Assembly: GCA_002335175.1 (NCBI GenBank)
Contig: DDCA01000001.1
Location: 434,001-498,000 of the forward strand
Reading direction: 5' to 3'
Length of the DNA: 64,000 nucleotides
Source: Candidatus Saccharibacteria bacterium UBA2018
Lineage (GTDB): Bacteria; Patescibacteriota; Saccharimonadia; Saccharimonadales; Saccharimonadaceae
Under the pieces are notes generated by a model that had not been told where the DNA came from, did no database searches, and was given only the letters and a program-made list of their open reading frames with translations. The translations under genes and the position numbers were made by a program. This document shows, piece by piece, positions 42,218-51,523 of the stretch (within the stretch, counting starts at the first letter, position 1; each line of letters begins with the position of its first letter).

Positions 42218-43237
42218 ATGAATGTTCACACCAACATCCCTCTAAAAAATTATTTGACGATGAAGCTTGGTGGTAGTGCCCGGTTCATGACCGACGTATC
42301 CACAGCCGATGAGTTAGCCGCCGCATGCCGCAATGCCAAGTCACAGAACCTTCCTTTCTTTGTCCTAGGAGGAGGCAGTAATGTGATTGCTACGGACAAC
42401 GGTTTTAATGGCTTGGTTATCCGCAATCGTATTCCCGGGTTTGATGTTCTCGAAGACACAGCTTCCGGGGCCATAATTAAGATCGGTGCCGGAGAGGACT
42501 GGGATGAGACCGTTGCAAAAACGGTACAAATGGGACTCAGCGGCATTGAAGCTATGTCTGCCATTCCCGGTACCGTCGGTGCTGCGCCGGTTCAGAACAT
42601 CGGGGCATATGGCCAAGAACTCGCGGAGACTTTTGTAAGTCTAGAGGCATACGACAGCGAAACGGATCAGTTTGTCATACTTGAAAATGCAGACTGCGGC
42701 TTCTCATATCGCCACAGTATTTTCAGAGGTGAGCAATCGGGGCGGTACGCTATCTGCAGCGTTACTTTGAAGCTATTCAAGTCTCCTCCCCAGCCGCCAT
42801 TTTATGAAGCCGTTGAACGGTACTTTAATGAGCATGGCATTACGCTCTTTACCGCTGCCAATGTCCGTGACGCTGTAATAGCAATCAGGTCAGAAAAACT
42901 TCCCGACCCGTCTGAGCGCCCGAATACCGGGTCATTCTTTAAGAACGCAATTATTGACGATTGGCAGCTTACCGAGCTTCAGAAAAATTGGCCAGATATT
43001 CCCTACTACGAACTTGATGGCAAACAGGTTAAAATTCCGACGGGCTGGCTGATTGAACAAGTCGGGCTAAAAGGCCAATTACTGCATGGAATGCGTGTCC
43101 ATGACAAAAATGCATTGGTGCTTATTAATGAATCCGCCGCTAGCTATAGCGACCTGGCCGCAGCCCGCGATGAAATTATGGCCAAAGTCCGCGATACGTT
43201 TCGTATCACCATTGAGCAAGAACCGCTTCAAGTTTAA
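42218..43237 (+). CDS. murB: UDP-N-acetylenolpyruvoylglucosamine reductase
   Basis: 339 aa. FAD-binding VLGGGSNVIA, SGIEAMSAIPGTVGAAPVQNIGAYGQE, FSYRHSIFR and the catalytic Ser region NTGSFFKNAII mark a complete MurB; the C-terminal Glu lies in the tail region. It reduces the MurA product to UDP-MurNAc. TATACT at 42203-42208 is 9 nt before the ATG. Confidence 0.95.
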   Translation: MNVHTNIPLKNYLTMKLGGSARFMTDVSTADELAAACRNAKSQNLPFFVLGGGSNVIATDNGFNGLVIRNRIPGFDVLEDTASGAIIKIGAGEDWDETVAKTVQMGLSGIEAMSAIPGTVGAAPVQNIGAYGQELAETFVSLEAYDSETDQFVILENADCGFSYRHSIFRGEQSGRYAICSVTLKLFKSPPQPPFYEAVERYFNEHGITLFTAANVRDAVIAIRSEKLPDPSERPNTGSFFKNAIIDDWQLTELQKNWPDIPYYELDGKQVKIPTGWLIEQVGLKGQLLHGMRVHDKNALVLINESAASYSDLAAARDEIMAKVRDTFRITIEQEPLQV

Positions 43238-43276
43238 GGACTTGCCCCTGACACCTAAACAGCTTATGCTAGGTAC

Positions 43277-43873
43277 ATGAATCGTGGGTTTACGGTGGTT
43301 GAGATCCTCGTCACCTTGGTAATTATGGCAATCCTGCTGACGCTTGGTGTTGTCAGCATGCGCTCCGTCCAGGCAAGTGCCCGCGACCAAGAGCGTCAGT
43401 CTGATGTTGAAACTATTGCCCGCGGGCTCGAACAACGCTACAACAGGGGTAATCCGGTCATAACAGCAACGACTGACCCGAATGAGGCTAAGGCCGGATC
43501 GTATCCGGGCGTTAACGAAATGATCCATATGACGGGTGATTTTCGGAGTGGGTATACTCCCGACACCGTACCGGGTGGATATTTGTATGCAGCGCTACCA
43601 GGAACTTCACCGGGCAGCTTCAGTAACCCCGCTGGACAGAATATCTGGACAATTGTGTGCGTGTGGGCATGTTCACCTGCCGGAAACTCAGCTCAAATTT
43701 CAAGTGCATTTGGCGGTAGCGACAAATATGTTTATGAGCCGGTTGATGTGAATGGGAATATTTGTTGCTGTGGGAATTGTAATAGCTTCAATCTTTACTG
43801 GAAGAGTGAAACGGATTCAACCGTTGTTAATGGCATTGCTGGATTAAAAACCGTCAAGAGTCTTCACCGATGA
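43277..43873 (+). CDS. Type IV prepilin-like protein, first of the pilin cluster
   Basis: 198 aa. Class III signal: NRG|FTVVEILVTLVIMAILLTLG, with Glu at +5 after the predicted cleavage. The rest is globular, with several cysteines near the C-terminus (NICCCGNCN). TATGCT lies 6 nt before the ATG. The next two pilin genes overlap end to start, giving one operon. Confidence 0.88.
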   Translation: MNRGFTVVEILVTLVIMAILLTLGVVSMRSVQASARDQERQSDVETIARGLEQRYNRGNPVITATTDPNEAKAGSYPGVNEMIHMTGDFRSGYTPDTVPGGYLYAALPGTSPGSFSNPAGQNIWTIVCVWACSPAGNSAQISSAFGGSDKYVYEPVDVNGNICCCGNCNSFNLYWKSETDSTVVNGIAGLKTVKSLHR

Positions 43874-44286
43874 TGAGTGTTTCAGAATACATGCAGAAAG
43901 GTTTTAGTGCAGTTGAACTGCTTATTACCCTGTTTATTGCTTCGATTTTCCTTTTTGCTGGGTACCAGCTTTACACACAGGTTCTAAAAGATGGTGCCGA
44001 TGCCGACAAAACGGCTCGCATATCAAACCTCGTCTACGAAAGGCTTCGTAAAGCGACCGCTGCAACCACCGAGTCGGCACCAGCCGGATGTGCTGCCAGT
44101 AACGAATCGACCACTAATGAAACTCCTATCGTAAGTGGGTTTAGCAGCGTTACGCTAACCATCGTCGTAGATTGCCCGTACAGTACAAGCGGTTCATTGT
44201 CTGATTTATTTTACGTGAGCGTCAGTGCAAGCTATAACGATGGCACAGGAATAAAGGTACTAAAACATGCCGTATACACAAGCTAA
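43870..44286 (+). CDS. Minor prepilin
   Basis: 138 aa. QKG|FSAVELLITLFIASIFLFAGYQLY is a prepilin cleavage site and N-terminal helix with the +5 Glu. Two cysteines may form the C-terminal disulfide. ATGATG overlaps the stop of the preceding pilin gene. Confidence 0.85.
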   Translation: MMSVSEYMQKGFSAVELLITLFIASIFLFAGYQLYTQVLKDGADADKTARISNLVYERLRKATAATTESAPAGCAASNESTTNETPIVSGFSSVTLTIVVDCPYSTSGSLSDLFYVSVSASYNDGTGIKVLKHAVYTS

Positions 44287-46360
44287 CCCTCGCTTCGGAT
44301 TCACACTAGTTGAAGTACTTGTCATTTCACCTGTTATCATCCTTTTTATCGGCGCGTTCATCGGTCTGGTTGTCAATCTTACTGGCGAGAGCTTGGTACT
44401 CAAAGAGAAAAATGCTGTCGCTTATAACTCTCAGGCAGCACTTGATGAAATGGAGCGCACTGTATCGCAGGCGACCGGCTTTCTTGCGAGTACCGGAACC
44501 TTGACTTCTCCTCAAGGCAAGAATGATGACACAACGGCATTTACGAATGATCCCGCCAGTGAACCCGATGTTCTTATTATCCGCGCTGCCGCTACGACTG
44601 CAGGGCCATTCAGCAGCAGTCGTTCCCTCATATACACCGGCGCAGGAAGTTGTGATTACAAAAACCCGATTTATCAATATACCGCTATCTATTTCGTCAA
44701 GAACGGTTCGCTCTATAAACGTACTATTGTCGTTCCAACGGCTGCGTGTGCATCCCCATGGCAGAGAAACACCTGCACAGATACCCTAGTTGCCGCAAAC
44801 CCTACTGTTTGCAAGACCGATGATGAGAAGTTGCTCGACAATGTCACAAACCTATCAGTCCAGTACTACAGCAGCGGATCATCGACTCAGGCATTGGCTG
44901 CGGCTGACGCCACACAAGCAAGTGCAGTCTCAATAACAATCACCACGTCGAAGAACGTTGCCGGCTCGGCAGTATCCAATAGCAGCTCGCTCCGAGTAAC
45001 AAGTCTCAATGCACAAGCAGCTGCATCAGATAACAGCCAGCCTCCAGTTGCAAATCCCGCGATCACATATGCCTGGAACGACACGAGCTCACCATATAAA
45101 ACAACGTTCTCTTGGCAAGCAATAGGTAATGCAACCGGGTATAATATTCGCTACCGTTTAAACGGTGGTTCGTGGGTAAATGGGCCTCAGGGCACGACAG
45201 CCACGACGTACGACATTACTGGTACGCATCGTAAACAAACGATAGAGATTGAAGTTACTGCCGTTAGTTCTTCTGGTAATTTCCTGTATGGCACAGCTAC
45301 CGCTACAATTCCACGCTGGACTACATGCAACATACAAGCACCTTGGCAAAATTTTGATGCAATAGGAACTGGCTATACAGAAGCTGGGTTTACCAAAACT
45401 ACGACGCAAATGGTGGGCCTAAAGGGAATGATAAAGTCTGGTACTGTCGGTTATTCCGCGACAAATACATACCGCGTCTGTACTCTACCTGCCGGATTTA
45501 GGCCGATGAGCCGCCAGATATTCCTGGTAAATTCATATAATGCCGGACTTGCAAACGGTAGAGGATATGGACGCGTTGATGTTGATGTTGATGGGTCTAT
45601 CAATGTAGTCGCTGGTAACAATGTATGGGTCAGTTTGGATGGGATAATTTTCGCGACAAGTGGATCGTCAATCAGTTGGTCAAATCCAGTTACCAGCGGT
45701 ACCTCGTTTGCGAACGGCTGGAACTACAATAACTACGGTGGTGAAGATTACGGTACACCGCGATATGGACTCGATACGTTGGGGAGAGTATGGTTTGAAG
45801 GACTTGCCACCCAAGGTACAGTTAACGCATCTATCCTTGCGGCACTCCCTTCGTCAGTGCGACCCGCACAAGCAATGCACGTACCCGCCGATGCAGGAAC
45901 ATCAAATCCGGTAGGTATGATAAATATTGGGTACTCTGGAGCTGGTGATACATATGCCAGGGCAGTGAACAGCTACCGCTCTATGCAGTTCGTCTACTAT
46001 CCAGGGGCAACAGCTCCGAGCTGGAAATCGCTCAACTTGTCTACTGCTGGCGGTAACTGGAGTAATTACGGAAGCATTTGGACAACTGCTCAGTGTTTCT
46101 GGGGGTCAGATGACATTGTGGTCGTGAAAGGTTTAATTACCGGAGGAAGCACGACTTACCCTGCTGTAATTGCCAACCTTCCGAGCTCTACAGGTGGAAG
46201 TTGCGGGGCACCTAACGCCGACGGAACACTCCTCATGCCTGCTGTCGCAGCTCCGGATTACATCGCTTCTATCGACCTTACCCCTGGAGGAAGTATGCAG
46301 GTTACGAACGCCAACTCAACCTGGACATCATTAGATGGTTTCCACTTTATCGCAGATTAG
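44267..46360 (+). CDS. Giant minor prepilin with FnIII-like and repeated C-terminal domains
   Basis: 697 aa. RFG|FTLVEVLVISPVIILFIGAF is the prepilin N-terminus, with Pro in the helix instead of the usual residue. Residues ~30-240 are pilin-like. A fibronectin-III-like domain follows (about 265-350, YKTTFSWQAIGNATGYNIRYR). The last ~340 residues contain two or three related beta-rich units, each ending near a W-x-SLDG/SLN motif. This suggests a tip adhesin, where a large domain on a minor pilin contacts a surface or host. It overlaps the previous gene by 20 nt. Confidence 0.82.
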   Translation: MPYTQANPRFGFTLVEVLVISPVIILFIGAFIGLVVNLTGESLVLKEKNAVAYNSQAALDEMERTVSQATGFLASTGTLTSPQGKNDDTTAFTNDPASEPDVLIIRAAATTAGPFSSSRSLIYTGAGSCDYKNPIYQYTAIYFVKNGSLYKRTIVVPTAACASPWQRNTCTDTLVAANPTVCKTDDEKLLDNVTNLSVQYYSSGSSTQALAAADATQASAVSITITTSKNVAGSAVSNSSSLRVTSLNAQAAASDNSQPPVANPAITYAWNDTSSPYKTTFSWQAIGNATGYNIRYRLNGGSWVNGPQGTTATTYDITGTHRKQTIEIEVTAVSSSGNFLYGTATATIPRWTTCNIQAPWQNFDAIGTGYTEAGFTKTTTQMVGLKGMIKSGTVGYSATNTYRVCTLPAGFRPMSRQIFLVNSYNAGLANGRGYGRVDVDVDGSINVVAGNNVWVSLDGIIFATSGSSISWSNPVTSGTSFANGWNYNNYGGEDYGTPRYGLDTLGRVWFEGLATQGTVNASILAALPSSVRPAQAMHVPADAGTSNPVGMINIGYSGAGDTYARAVNSYRSMQFVYYPGATAPSWKSLNLSTAGGNWSNYGSIWTTAQCFWGSDDIVVVKGLITGGSTTYPAVIANLPSSTGGSCGAPNADGTLLMPAVAAPDYIASIDLTPGGSMQVTNANSTWTSLDGFHFIAD

Positions 46361-46448
46361 CTAACCTTAGTCCGCCATCACGCTTGCGCTTAAGAAATGC
46401 ATATAGTATATTACAGACATACAAAGCAATTAATTAGGGGGCATCTAA

Positions 46449-46922
46449 ATGCTTAACAATATCAACACTATGAGGAAGCAACGTGGTTTCACCATCGTTG
46501 AACTTCTTATCGTTATCGTGGTCATCGCTATCTTGGCTGCTATCACGATTGTGGCCTACAATGGTATACAGAATAGGGCTAAAACTACCTCAGCACAAGC
46601 AGCTGCATCAAATGTCCAGAAGAAAATTGAAGCGTACAACGCTGCAGTCGGTTCATACCCTACAGGCGCTGCTGACGGCAATGCTTTTGAGACATTATTA
46701 AACGGTCAAACTGAATCAAACATAGGGTCCATCCAAATTGCTGTCCCGGCTTCGGGTACAGGACAAAATACTGTACAAGTTGAATATTGTACAGCTGGTG
46801 CTACTGGAGCACGATTGGGATGGTTTGACTATGGTACCAACGCTGTGGTCGCTGCAGGCAGTCGAACGATTATCCTCTTCTCGGGCACCGCTTGCACAAC
46901 TTGGGGCACTGCTCTCGCGTAA
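46449..46922 (+). CDS. Major type IV pilin-like protein
   Basis: 157 aa. KQRG|FTIVELLIVIVVIAILAAITIVAYNG is a textbook pilin N-terminus with Glu5. A short globular domain ends with a Cys pair (EYCTAG...GTACTTW) that likely closes the D-region. It has its own ribosome-binding site (TAGGGGG), AT-leaning codons and a strong terminator, consistent with the abundant subunit. No assembly ATPase or prepilin peptidase is in this window. Confidence 0.92.
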   Translation: MLNNINTMRKQRGFTIVELLIVIVVIAILAAITIVAYNGIQNRAKTTSAQAAASNVQKKIEAYNAAVGSYPTGAADGNAFETLLNGQTESNIGSIQIAVPASGTGQNTVQVEYCTAGATGARLGWFDYGTNAVVAAGSRTIILFSGTACTTWGTALA

Positions 46923-46937
46923 GATCAGTCGGTTAAC

Positions 46938-46977
46938 AAATAATAAACCTTGGGGAATTCCCCAAGGTTTATTATTT
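46938..46977. terminator. Bidirectional terminator: 40-nt perfect palindrome
   Basis: A perfect palindrome centred between 46957 and 46958 (arms AAATAATAAACCTTGGGGAA and its complement), with T-runs outside on both strands. It separates the convergent pilin and glyA genes. Confidence 0.93.
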
Positions 46978-46985
46978 TTGGGTTT

Positions 46986-48257
46986 TTAGTACGATAGCGA
47001 ATAAATATTTGTGAGAGCAATGACCTCTTCGCGCAGGTTCTGTGAAATTTTCTCATCCTCCCTGCCGTCGATCGCCCGCTTCATCCACTCAGCTATTAGT
47101 TCCATGTGTTCTTCTTTAAGCCCACGTGTGGTCATAGCAGGTGTACCAAGCCGTATACCGCTTGGCCGGAATGGCGGGTTTGGATCATCGGGAACTGAGT
47201 TCTTGTTGAGGGTCAGGCCAATTTTATCCAATGCCTCTTCAGCAACTTTTCCATTAATGCCGAAGCTCTCTTGTACATTCGCAAGAATTAAGTGGTTGCT
47301 TGTTCCACCGGTGACAAGACTAAAGTCTCTTTTCATCAGCTCATCCGCGAGCACGGCAGCATTTTTTACTATCTGTGCCGCGTAGTCTTTAAATTCCGGT
47401 CGTAGAGCCTCACCAAAGGCAACTGCCTTTGCAGCAATTACATGCATATGTGGTCCGCCCTGCATACCCGGGAAGACCGCCCTGTCAATAAGTGTCGGTA
47501 TATTTTCAATCGTTTTCTCGGGAGCTTTCAACGGATTTCCGACAATACCGCGCGATAGTATCATACCTCCACGCGGACCACGAAGAGTCTTGTGAGTTGT
47601 GGTGGTAATAACATGAAAACCTGCATCGAATGGATTCTTCGCTACACCGGCTACAATAAGCCCAGCGATGTGCGCCATATCAGCCATAAGCAGCGCGCCG
47701 ACCTCGTTACCAATATCTGCAAACTTTTGGTAATCCAACTCTCTAGGGTAACCGGAAAATCCTGCAATAATAAGTTTTGGTTTATGCTTTAATGCTAAAT
47801 CTCTCAAGTGATCGTAGTCAATTTCGCCAGTTGAAATATCCTTCATCTTGTACGGAACGAAGTTGTAAAGTTTCGCCGAACGTGTCATTGGATTTCCGTG
47901 GGTTAAATGTCCACCGTGAGATAAATCCATAGCAAGAACTGTGTCGCCAGGTTCTAGCCAGGCGCTATATACAGCTTCATTTGCGGGTGCTCCACTATGC
48001 GGTTGTACATTAGCGTGGTCTGCCTTAAAAAGCTGTTTCGCGCGATCAATCGCTAGCTGTTCGAGCGGGTCTGTAAAGTCCTGTCCTCCATAGTAACGCC
48101 TACCCGGATACCCTTCTGAGTATTTATTCGTAAAAACACTTCCCAACGCTGTTAATACGTCTTTGCTGACGTAGTTTTCGCTTGGTATAAGCTCCAAGCC
48201 GTTCTGCTGCCGTTCTATCTCTCCGGCTATAAGTTTAGCGACGATATCATCTTGCAT
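46986..48257 (-). CDS. glyA: Serine hydroxymethyltransferase
   Basis: 423 aa. LIPSENYVSKDVL, YSEGYPGRRYYGG, DMAHIAGLIVAG and the PLP-lysine motif VITTTTHKTLRGPRGG are diagnostic. It makes glycine and methylene-THF, feeding FolD. TGGAG 6 nt before the ATG at 48257 supports this start over an upstream TTG. A TATAAT with upstream TG lies about 70 nt further on, so this gene has a leader. Confidence 0.96.
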   Translation of the reverse strand: MQDDIVAKLIAGEIERQQNGLELIPSENYVSKDVLTALGSVFTNKYSEGYPGRRYYGGQDFTDPLEQLAIDRAKQLFKADHANVQPHSGAPANEAVYSAWLEPGDTVLAMDLSHGGHLTHGNPMTRSAKLYNFVPYKMKDISTGEIDYDHLRDLALKHKPKLIIAGFSGYPRELDYQKFADIGNEVGALLMADMAHIAGLIVAGVAKNPFDAGFHVITTTTHKTLRGPRGGMILSRGIVGNPLKAPEKTIENIPTLIDRAVFPGMQGGPHMHVIAAKAVAFGEALRPEFKDYAAQIVKNAAVLADELMKRDFSLVTGGTSNHLILANVQESFGINGKVAEEALDKIGLTLNKNSVPDDPNPPFRPSGIRLGTPAMTTRGLKEEHMELIAEWMKRAIDGREDEKISQNLREEVIALTNIYSLSY

Positions 48258-48356
48258 GTGAAACTCCAAAAATAGTTAGTATTTGCCTACCCGATGATCG
48301 TAGCTGATTACAACATGCTTCAATTATACCATTGATTTATTTTATATCGTATGTGA

Positions 48357-48362
48357 TATAAT
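48357..48362 (+). promoter_or_regulatory. -10 box of the HTH-murA gene
   Basis: TATAAT, 7 nt before the ATG at 48370; no good -35 at the usual distance. Divergent from the glyA promoter. Confidence 0.6.
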
Positions 48363-48369
48363 CGTTACT

Positions 48370-49902
48370 ATGGTTGCGACAGATTACAAATCTCAGCTTG
48401 GAAAACTCATCCAGCAGAATCGCACAGCTCGGCGCATGACGCAGAGTGAGCTTGCAGATGCTTTAGGAACGTCTCAAAGCGCCATCAACAGGATTGAAAA
48501 AGGTGGCCAAAATATTAGTATTGAGATGCTTGCTCGTATCAGCGATGTACTTTCAAGTAACCTTGTTATGCTCAATAACACAGGAAAGATTAATTTTAAC
48601 GTCCATGGCGGCAAGCGGCTAACTGGTCAAATTGAAATTAAGACAAGCAAGAATGCAGCCGTCGGATTACTCTGCGCCAGCCTACTTAATAAAGGTAAGA
48701 CGACATTTCGGCGCGTCGCCCATATTGAAGAAGTTAACCGCATTATTGAAGTGCTCGAAAGCATTGGCGTGAAAGTCCGTTGGCTAAACAATAATGACCT
48801 TGAGGTATCTCCCCCTGCCCGCCTACAACTTGAGAACATGGATGTTGCCGCTGCTAAACGCACCCGCACGGTTATCATGTTTTTAGGGCCGCTGCTTCAT
48901 CAGTATGATGATTTTAAACTGCCGTTTGCAGGCGGGTGCAATCTTGGCACACGTACTGTTGAACCTCATCTGGTTGGGCTGGCTCCGTTTGGTATGGATG
49001 TCGTCGCCAAACCTAATACCGACTACTACCACGCTACCGTAAAGCTTAAAAGGCCGACTAAGACCATCATCCTAACTGAACGAGGCGATACGGTAACTGA
49101 AAACGTCATCATGGCGGCTGCCCTCCATGACGGCGAAACGGTTATTCGTAACGCCAGCCCCAACTATATGGTGCAGGATGTCTGTTTCTTTCTCCAAAAG
49201 CTCGGCATCGAGATTGAAGGTATTGGCACGACAACATTAAAGATTCGCGGCAAGCGCACCATCAATCAAAATGTCGAGTATTACCCAAGTGAAGACCCAA
49301 TCGAAGCAATGAGTTTCATTGCGGCCGGCCTGGTAACGGATTCCGAAATTACTATCACCCGCGCTCCGATTGAGTTCTTGGAACTCGAACTAGCAGTTCT
49401 AGAAGGCATGGGGCTGGGCTATGAATTGTCCAAGGAATATAAGGCCCGCAATAAGCATACGCGCTTGGTCGACATCACCCTGAAGCGCTCAAAACTTATT
49501 GCCCCAAAGGACAAACTTCACAGTATGCCGTTTCCTGGCATCAACATGGATAATCTGCCCTTCATGGGCCTTATCGCCACTGTGGCAAAAGGCCGTACAT
49601 TACTTCATGATTGGAGTTACGAAAACCGGGCTGTTTACTTTACGGAATTGTCGAAGCTGAATGCGAATGTTGAATTGGTTGATCCTCACCGGGTCTACTT
49701 GACCGGTCCGACTCGCTGGAAACCGGCCGATATAATTGCTCCGCCCGCCCTTCGGCCATCAGTCGTTATTTTGATTGCCATGTTGGCGGCGCCCGGTACT
49801 TCAACATTGCGAGATGTTTACTCGATCAATCGTGGGTACGAAGACCTGGCAAACCGGCTGAATTCGATAGGGGCATCCATCGAGACCGTCCAAGGCCTCT
49901 AG
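48370..49902 (+). CDS. murA: UDP-GlcNAc 1-carboxyvinyltransferase fused to an N-terminal XRE-type HTH
   Basis: 510 aa. Residues ~8-66 form a Cro/C1-type helix-turn-helix (IQQNRTARRMTQSELADALG, TSQSAINRIEKG). Residues ~75-510 form a complete MurA: KTSKNAAVGLLCASLL, the catalytic Cys loop FAGGCNLGTRTVEPHL, PSEDPIEAMSF, and SYENRAVYFTELSKL near the C-terminus. MurA commits UDP-GlcNAc to peptidoglycan. No stop, frameshift or second start separates the two parts. A DNA-binding domain on a wall enzyme suggests autoregulation, which is an inference. Confidence 0.93.
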   Translation: MVATDYKSQLGKLIQQNRTARRMTQSELADALGTSQSAINRIEKGGQNISIEMLARISDVLSSNLVMLNNTGKINFNVHGGKRLTGQIEIKTSKNAAVGLLCASLLNKGKTTFRRVAHIEEVNRIIEVLESIGVKVRWLNNNDLEVSPPARLQLENMDVAAAKRTRTVIMFLGPLLHQYDDFKLPFAGGCNLGTRTVEPHLVGLAPFGMDVVAKPNTDYYHATVKLKRPTKTIILTERGDTVTENVIMAAALHDGETVIRNASPNYMVQDVCFFLQKLGIEIEGIGTTTLKIRGKRTINQNVEYYPSEDPIEAMSFIAAGLVTDSEITITRAPIEFLELELAVLEGMGLGYELSKEYKARNKHTRLVDITLKRSKLIAPKDKLHSMPFPGINMDNLPFMGLIATVAKGRTLLHDWSYENRAVYFTELSKLNANVELVDPHRVYLTGPTRWKPADIIAPPALRPSVVILIAMLAAPGTSTLRDVYSINRGYEDLANRLNSIGASIETVQGL

Positions 49903-49950
49903 TGACATCGGCCTCTGTTATGATACAATAATTCGGTGCCTGTATAATAT

Positions 49951-50028
49951 GGCGAATGTAGCTCATTTGGTTAGAGCGTCGGGTTGTGGTTCCGAAGGTA
50001 GTGGGTTCAATCCCCATCATTCGCCCCA
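49951..50028 (+). tRNA. tRNA-His (GUG)
   Basis: The gene encodes the extra 5' G (G-1) opposite discriminator C73, a tRNA-His identity feature. Anticodon loop TTGTGGT (GUG), T-arm GTGGGTTCAATCCCCAT, encoded CCA. Confidence 0.95.
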
Positions 50029-50038
50029 AGTTTTGTAT

Positions 50039-50113
50039 GCGGGTGTCGTATAGTGGCTAATATATCTGCCTTCCAAGCAAATGACGAGAGTTCGATTCTC
50101 TCCACCCGCACCA
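50039..50113 (+). tRNA. tRNA-Gly (UCC)
   Basis: Acceptor GCGGGTG with CACCCGC, anticodon loop CTTCCAA (UCC), T-arm GAGAGTTCGATTCTCTC, encoded CCA. 10 nt after tRNA-His, probably one transcript. Confidence 0.95.
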
Positions 50114-50155
50114 AATAAAATAGCTCAGCTCGTCTGGGCTTTTTTATTTGGTATG
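50111..50155 (+). terminator. Hairpin terminator starting in the CCA of tRNA-Gly
   Basis: CCAAATAAA ... TTTATTTGG with an inner CAG/CTG pair and a T-run. The 5' arm includes the tRNA CCA. Confidence 0.75.
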
Positions 50156-50325
50156 AATGGTGCGTATTGAGTTCTCGTCAGCGAGCAAAGCGAGCCAGAC
50201 GGGAGTTCGATAGCGAGAAGCAGTCAGAAGATGCCATCATTTAGTTTTTTCTGACGCGACGATGATATATATTTATATTTTCTCCACCCGCACTAAACTA
50301 AAAACTCCAGCGTGTCTGGAGCTTT
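50156..50325 (+). repeat. Structured segment and second copy of the tRNA-Gly 3' end
   Basis: The 13 bp at 50281-50293 repeat the acceptor/T-arm end of tRNA-Gly (50099-50111). Between them are GTTCTCGTCAGCGAGCAAAG and a hairpin GTCAGAA ... TTCTGAC. The copy is followed by its own terminator-like hairpin (ACTAAAAACTCCAG/CTGGAGCTTTTAGT). No ORF. This parallels the segments beside both tRNA-Arg genes. Confidence 0.55.
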
Positions 50326-50352
50326 TAGTTTGCTATTCCTCTTATGCTTATC

Positions 50353-50381
50353 TGGACGTATGAAGCATTAAATCGTATACT
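50353..50381 (+). promoter_or_regulatory. Promoter of the ackA-xfp operon
   Basis: TGGACG (50353-50358), 17-nt spacer, TATACT (50376-50381); the GTG start follows after 8 nt. Confidence 0.65.
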
Positions 50382-50389
50382 TTTTTGTA

Positions 50390-51523
50390 GTGGGCACTCA
50401 GATTCTCTTGACGATTAACAGTGGTTCTTCTAGCTGCAAGGCGGACGTTTTCACTATTTCCGGTACACACGAACTTTCGGAAAAAATCGCAACCGTTTCA
50501 TTTCATCAGACTCATCACGTGTCTGAACCCGCGGACACGCTGTTTGAATGGGTCGACTCGATTTCCCAATCTTACGAAATAGCCGCCATCGGGCATCGTT
50601 TCGTCCATGGTGGTGACAAATTTGATTCACCGCAGCTAATTATGGATAGCACCCTGGCTGATTTGGAGTACTTGACGGTGTTCGACAATCTTCACAATTC
50701 GCCCGCGAATGAGCTGATTGCCGAAACAATGCGTCGCTACCCTAATGTCCCGCAAGTCGTATGTTTTGATACGTCTTTCTACAAAGCAATGCCTGAACAA
50801 GCCCGCTTAATTGCGTTACCCGATCACATTCAGAAGTTAGGCGTCAGACGATATGGCTTCCACGGATTGTCGTATGAATATGTGCAGCAGGAATTTGAGC
50901 GGCAAGCCGGCACAACAGCCATGAACGGACGCGTCATATACGCACATTTAGGAAGTGGTTCCAGCTTAACAGCTACAAAAGACAGGGTCCCAATTGATAC
51001 CACGATGGGGTTTTCTCCCGCATCAGGTATACCGACCGGTACAAGAAGTGGAGACATTGACCCGACACTGGCAGCATTTTTAGAAAAGAACGCCGGGCTT
51101 TCATCACATAAGCTCGCGTCTCTCGCGCAAGAAGAATCCGGGCTTAAGGCTATTTCGGGCAGTTCGGGCGACATGAAATCGCTGCTGGAACGAGAAGAAC
51201 ACGATCCGAAGGCTGCTCAGGCGGTCGACTTTTACGTATATCACGTAAAAAAAGCAATCGGTGCTTTAGGCGCAACCATCAACGGGATTGACTCCCTTGT
51301 ATTTACAGGAGGTATTGGTGAACAGTCATCCGTACTTCGTAAACGGATTTGCGAGACATTAGGTTTTCTAGGGCTTATCCTGGATGATAAGCGTAATGAC
51401 AAACATGAGTTTACAATATCGGCCGATGGTAGTGCGACCGGGGTTCACGTGATACCAACCAATGAAGCAGCGGTGATTGCCCGCCAGACCATGCGCATAA
51501 TTCAGCAGGAGCGGCGCGCATGA
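50390..51523 (+). CDS. ackA: Acetate kinase
   Basis: 377 aa. [37 protein letters not shown], the catalytic-region [29 protein letters not shown] and [13 protein letters not shown] are all present. It makes ATP and acetate from acetyl phosphate, the product of the phosphoketolase encoded next. Starts with GTG 8 nt after the -10. Confidence 0.96.
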   Translation: MGTQILLTINSGSSSCKADVFTISGTHELSEKIATVSFHQTHHVSEPADTLFEWVDSISQSYEIAAIGHRFVHGGDKFDSPQLIMDSTLADLEYLTVFDNLHNSPANELIAETMRRYPNVPQVVCFDTSFYKAMPEQARLIALPDHIQKLGVRRYGFHGLSYEYVQQEFERQAGTTAMNGRVIYAHLGSGSSLTATKDRVPIDTTMGFSPASGIPTGTRSGDIDPTLAAFLEKNAGLSSHKLASLAQEESGLKAISGSSGDMKSLLEREEHDPKAAQAVDFYVYHVKKAIGALGATINGIDSLVFTGGIGEQSSVLRKRICETLGFLGLILDDKRNDKHEFTISADGSATGVHVIPTNEAAVIARQTMRIIQQERRA

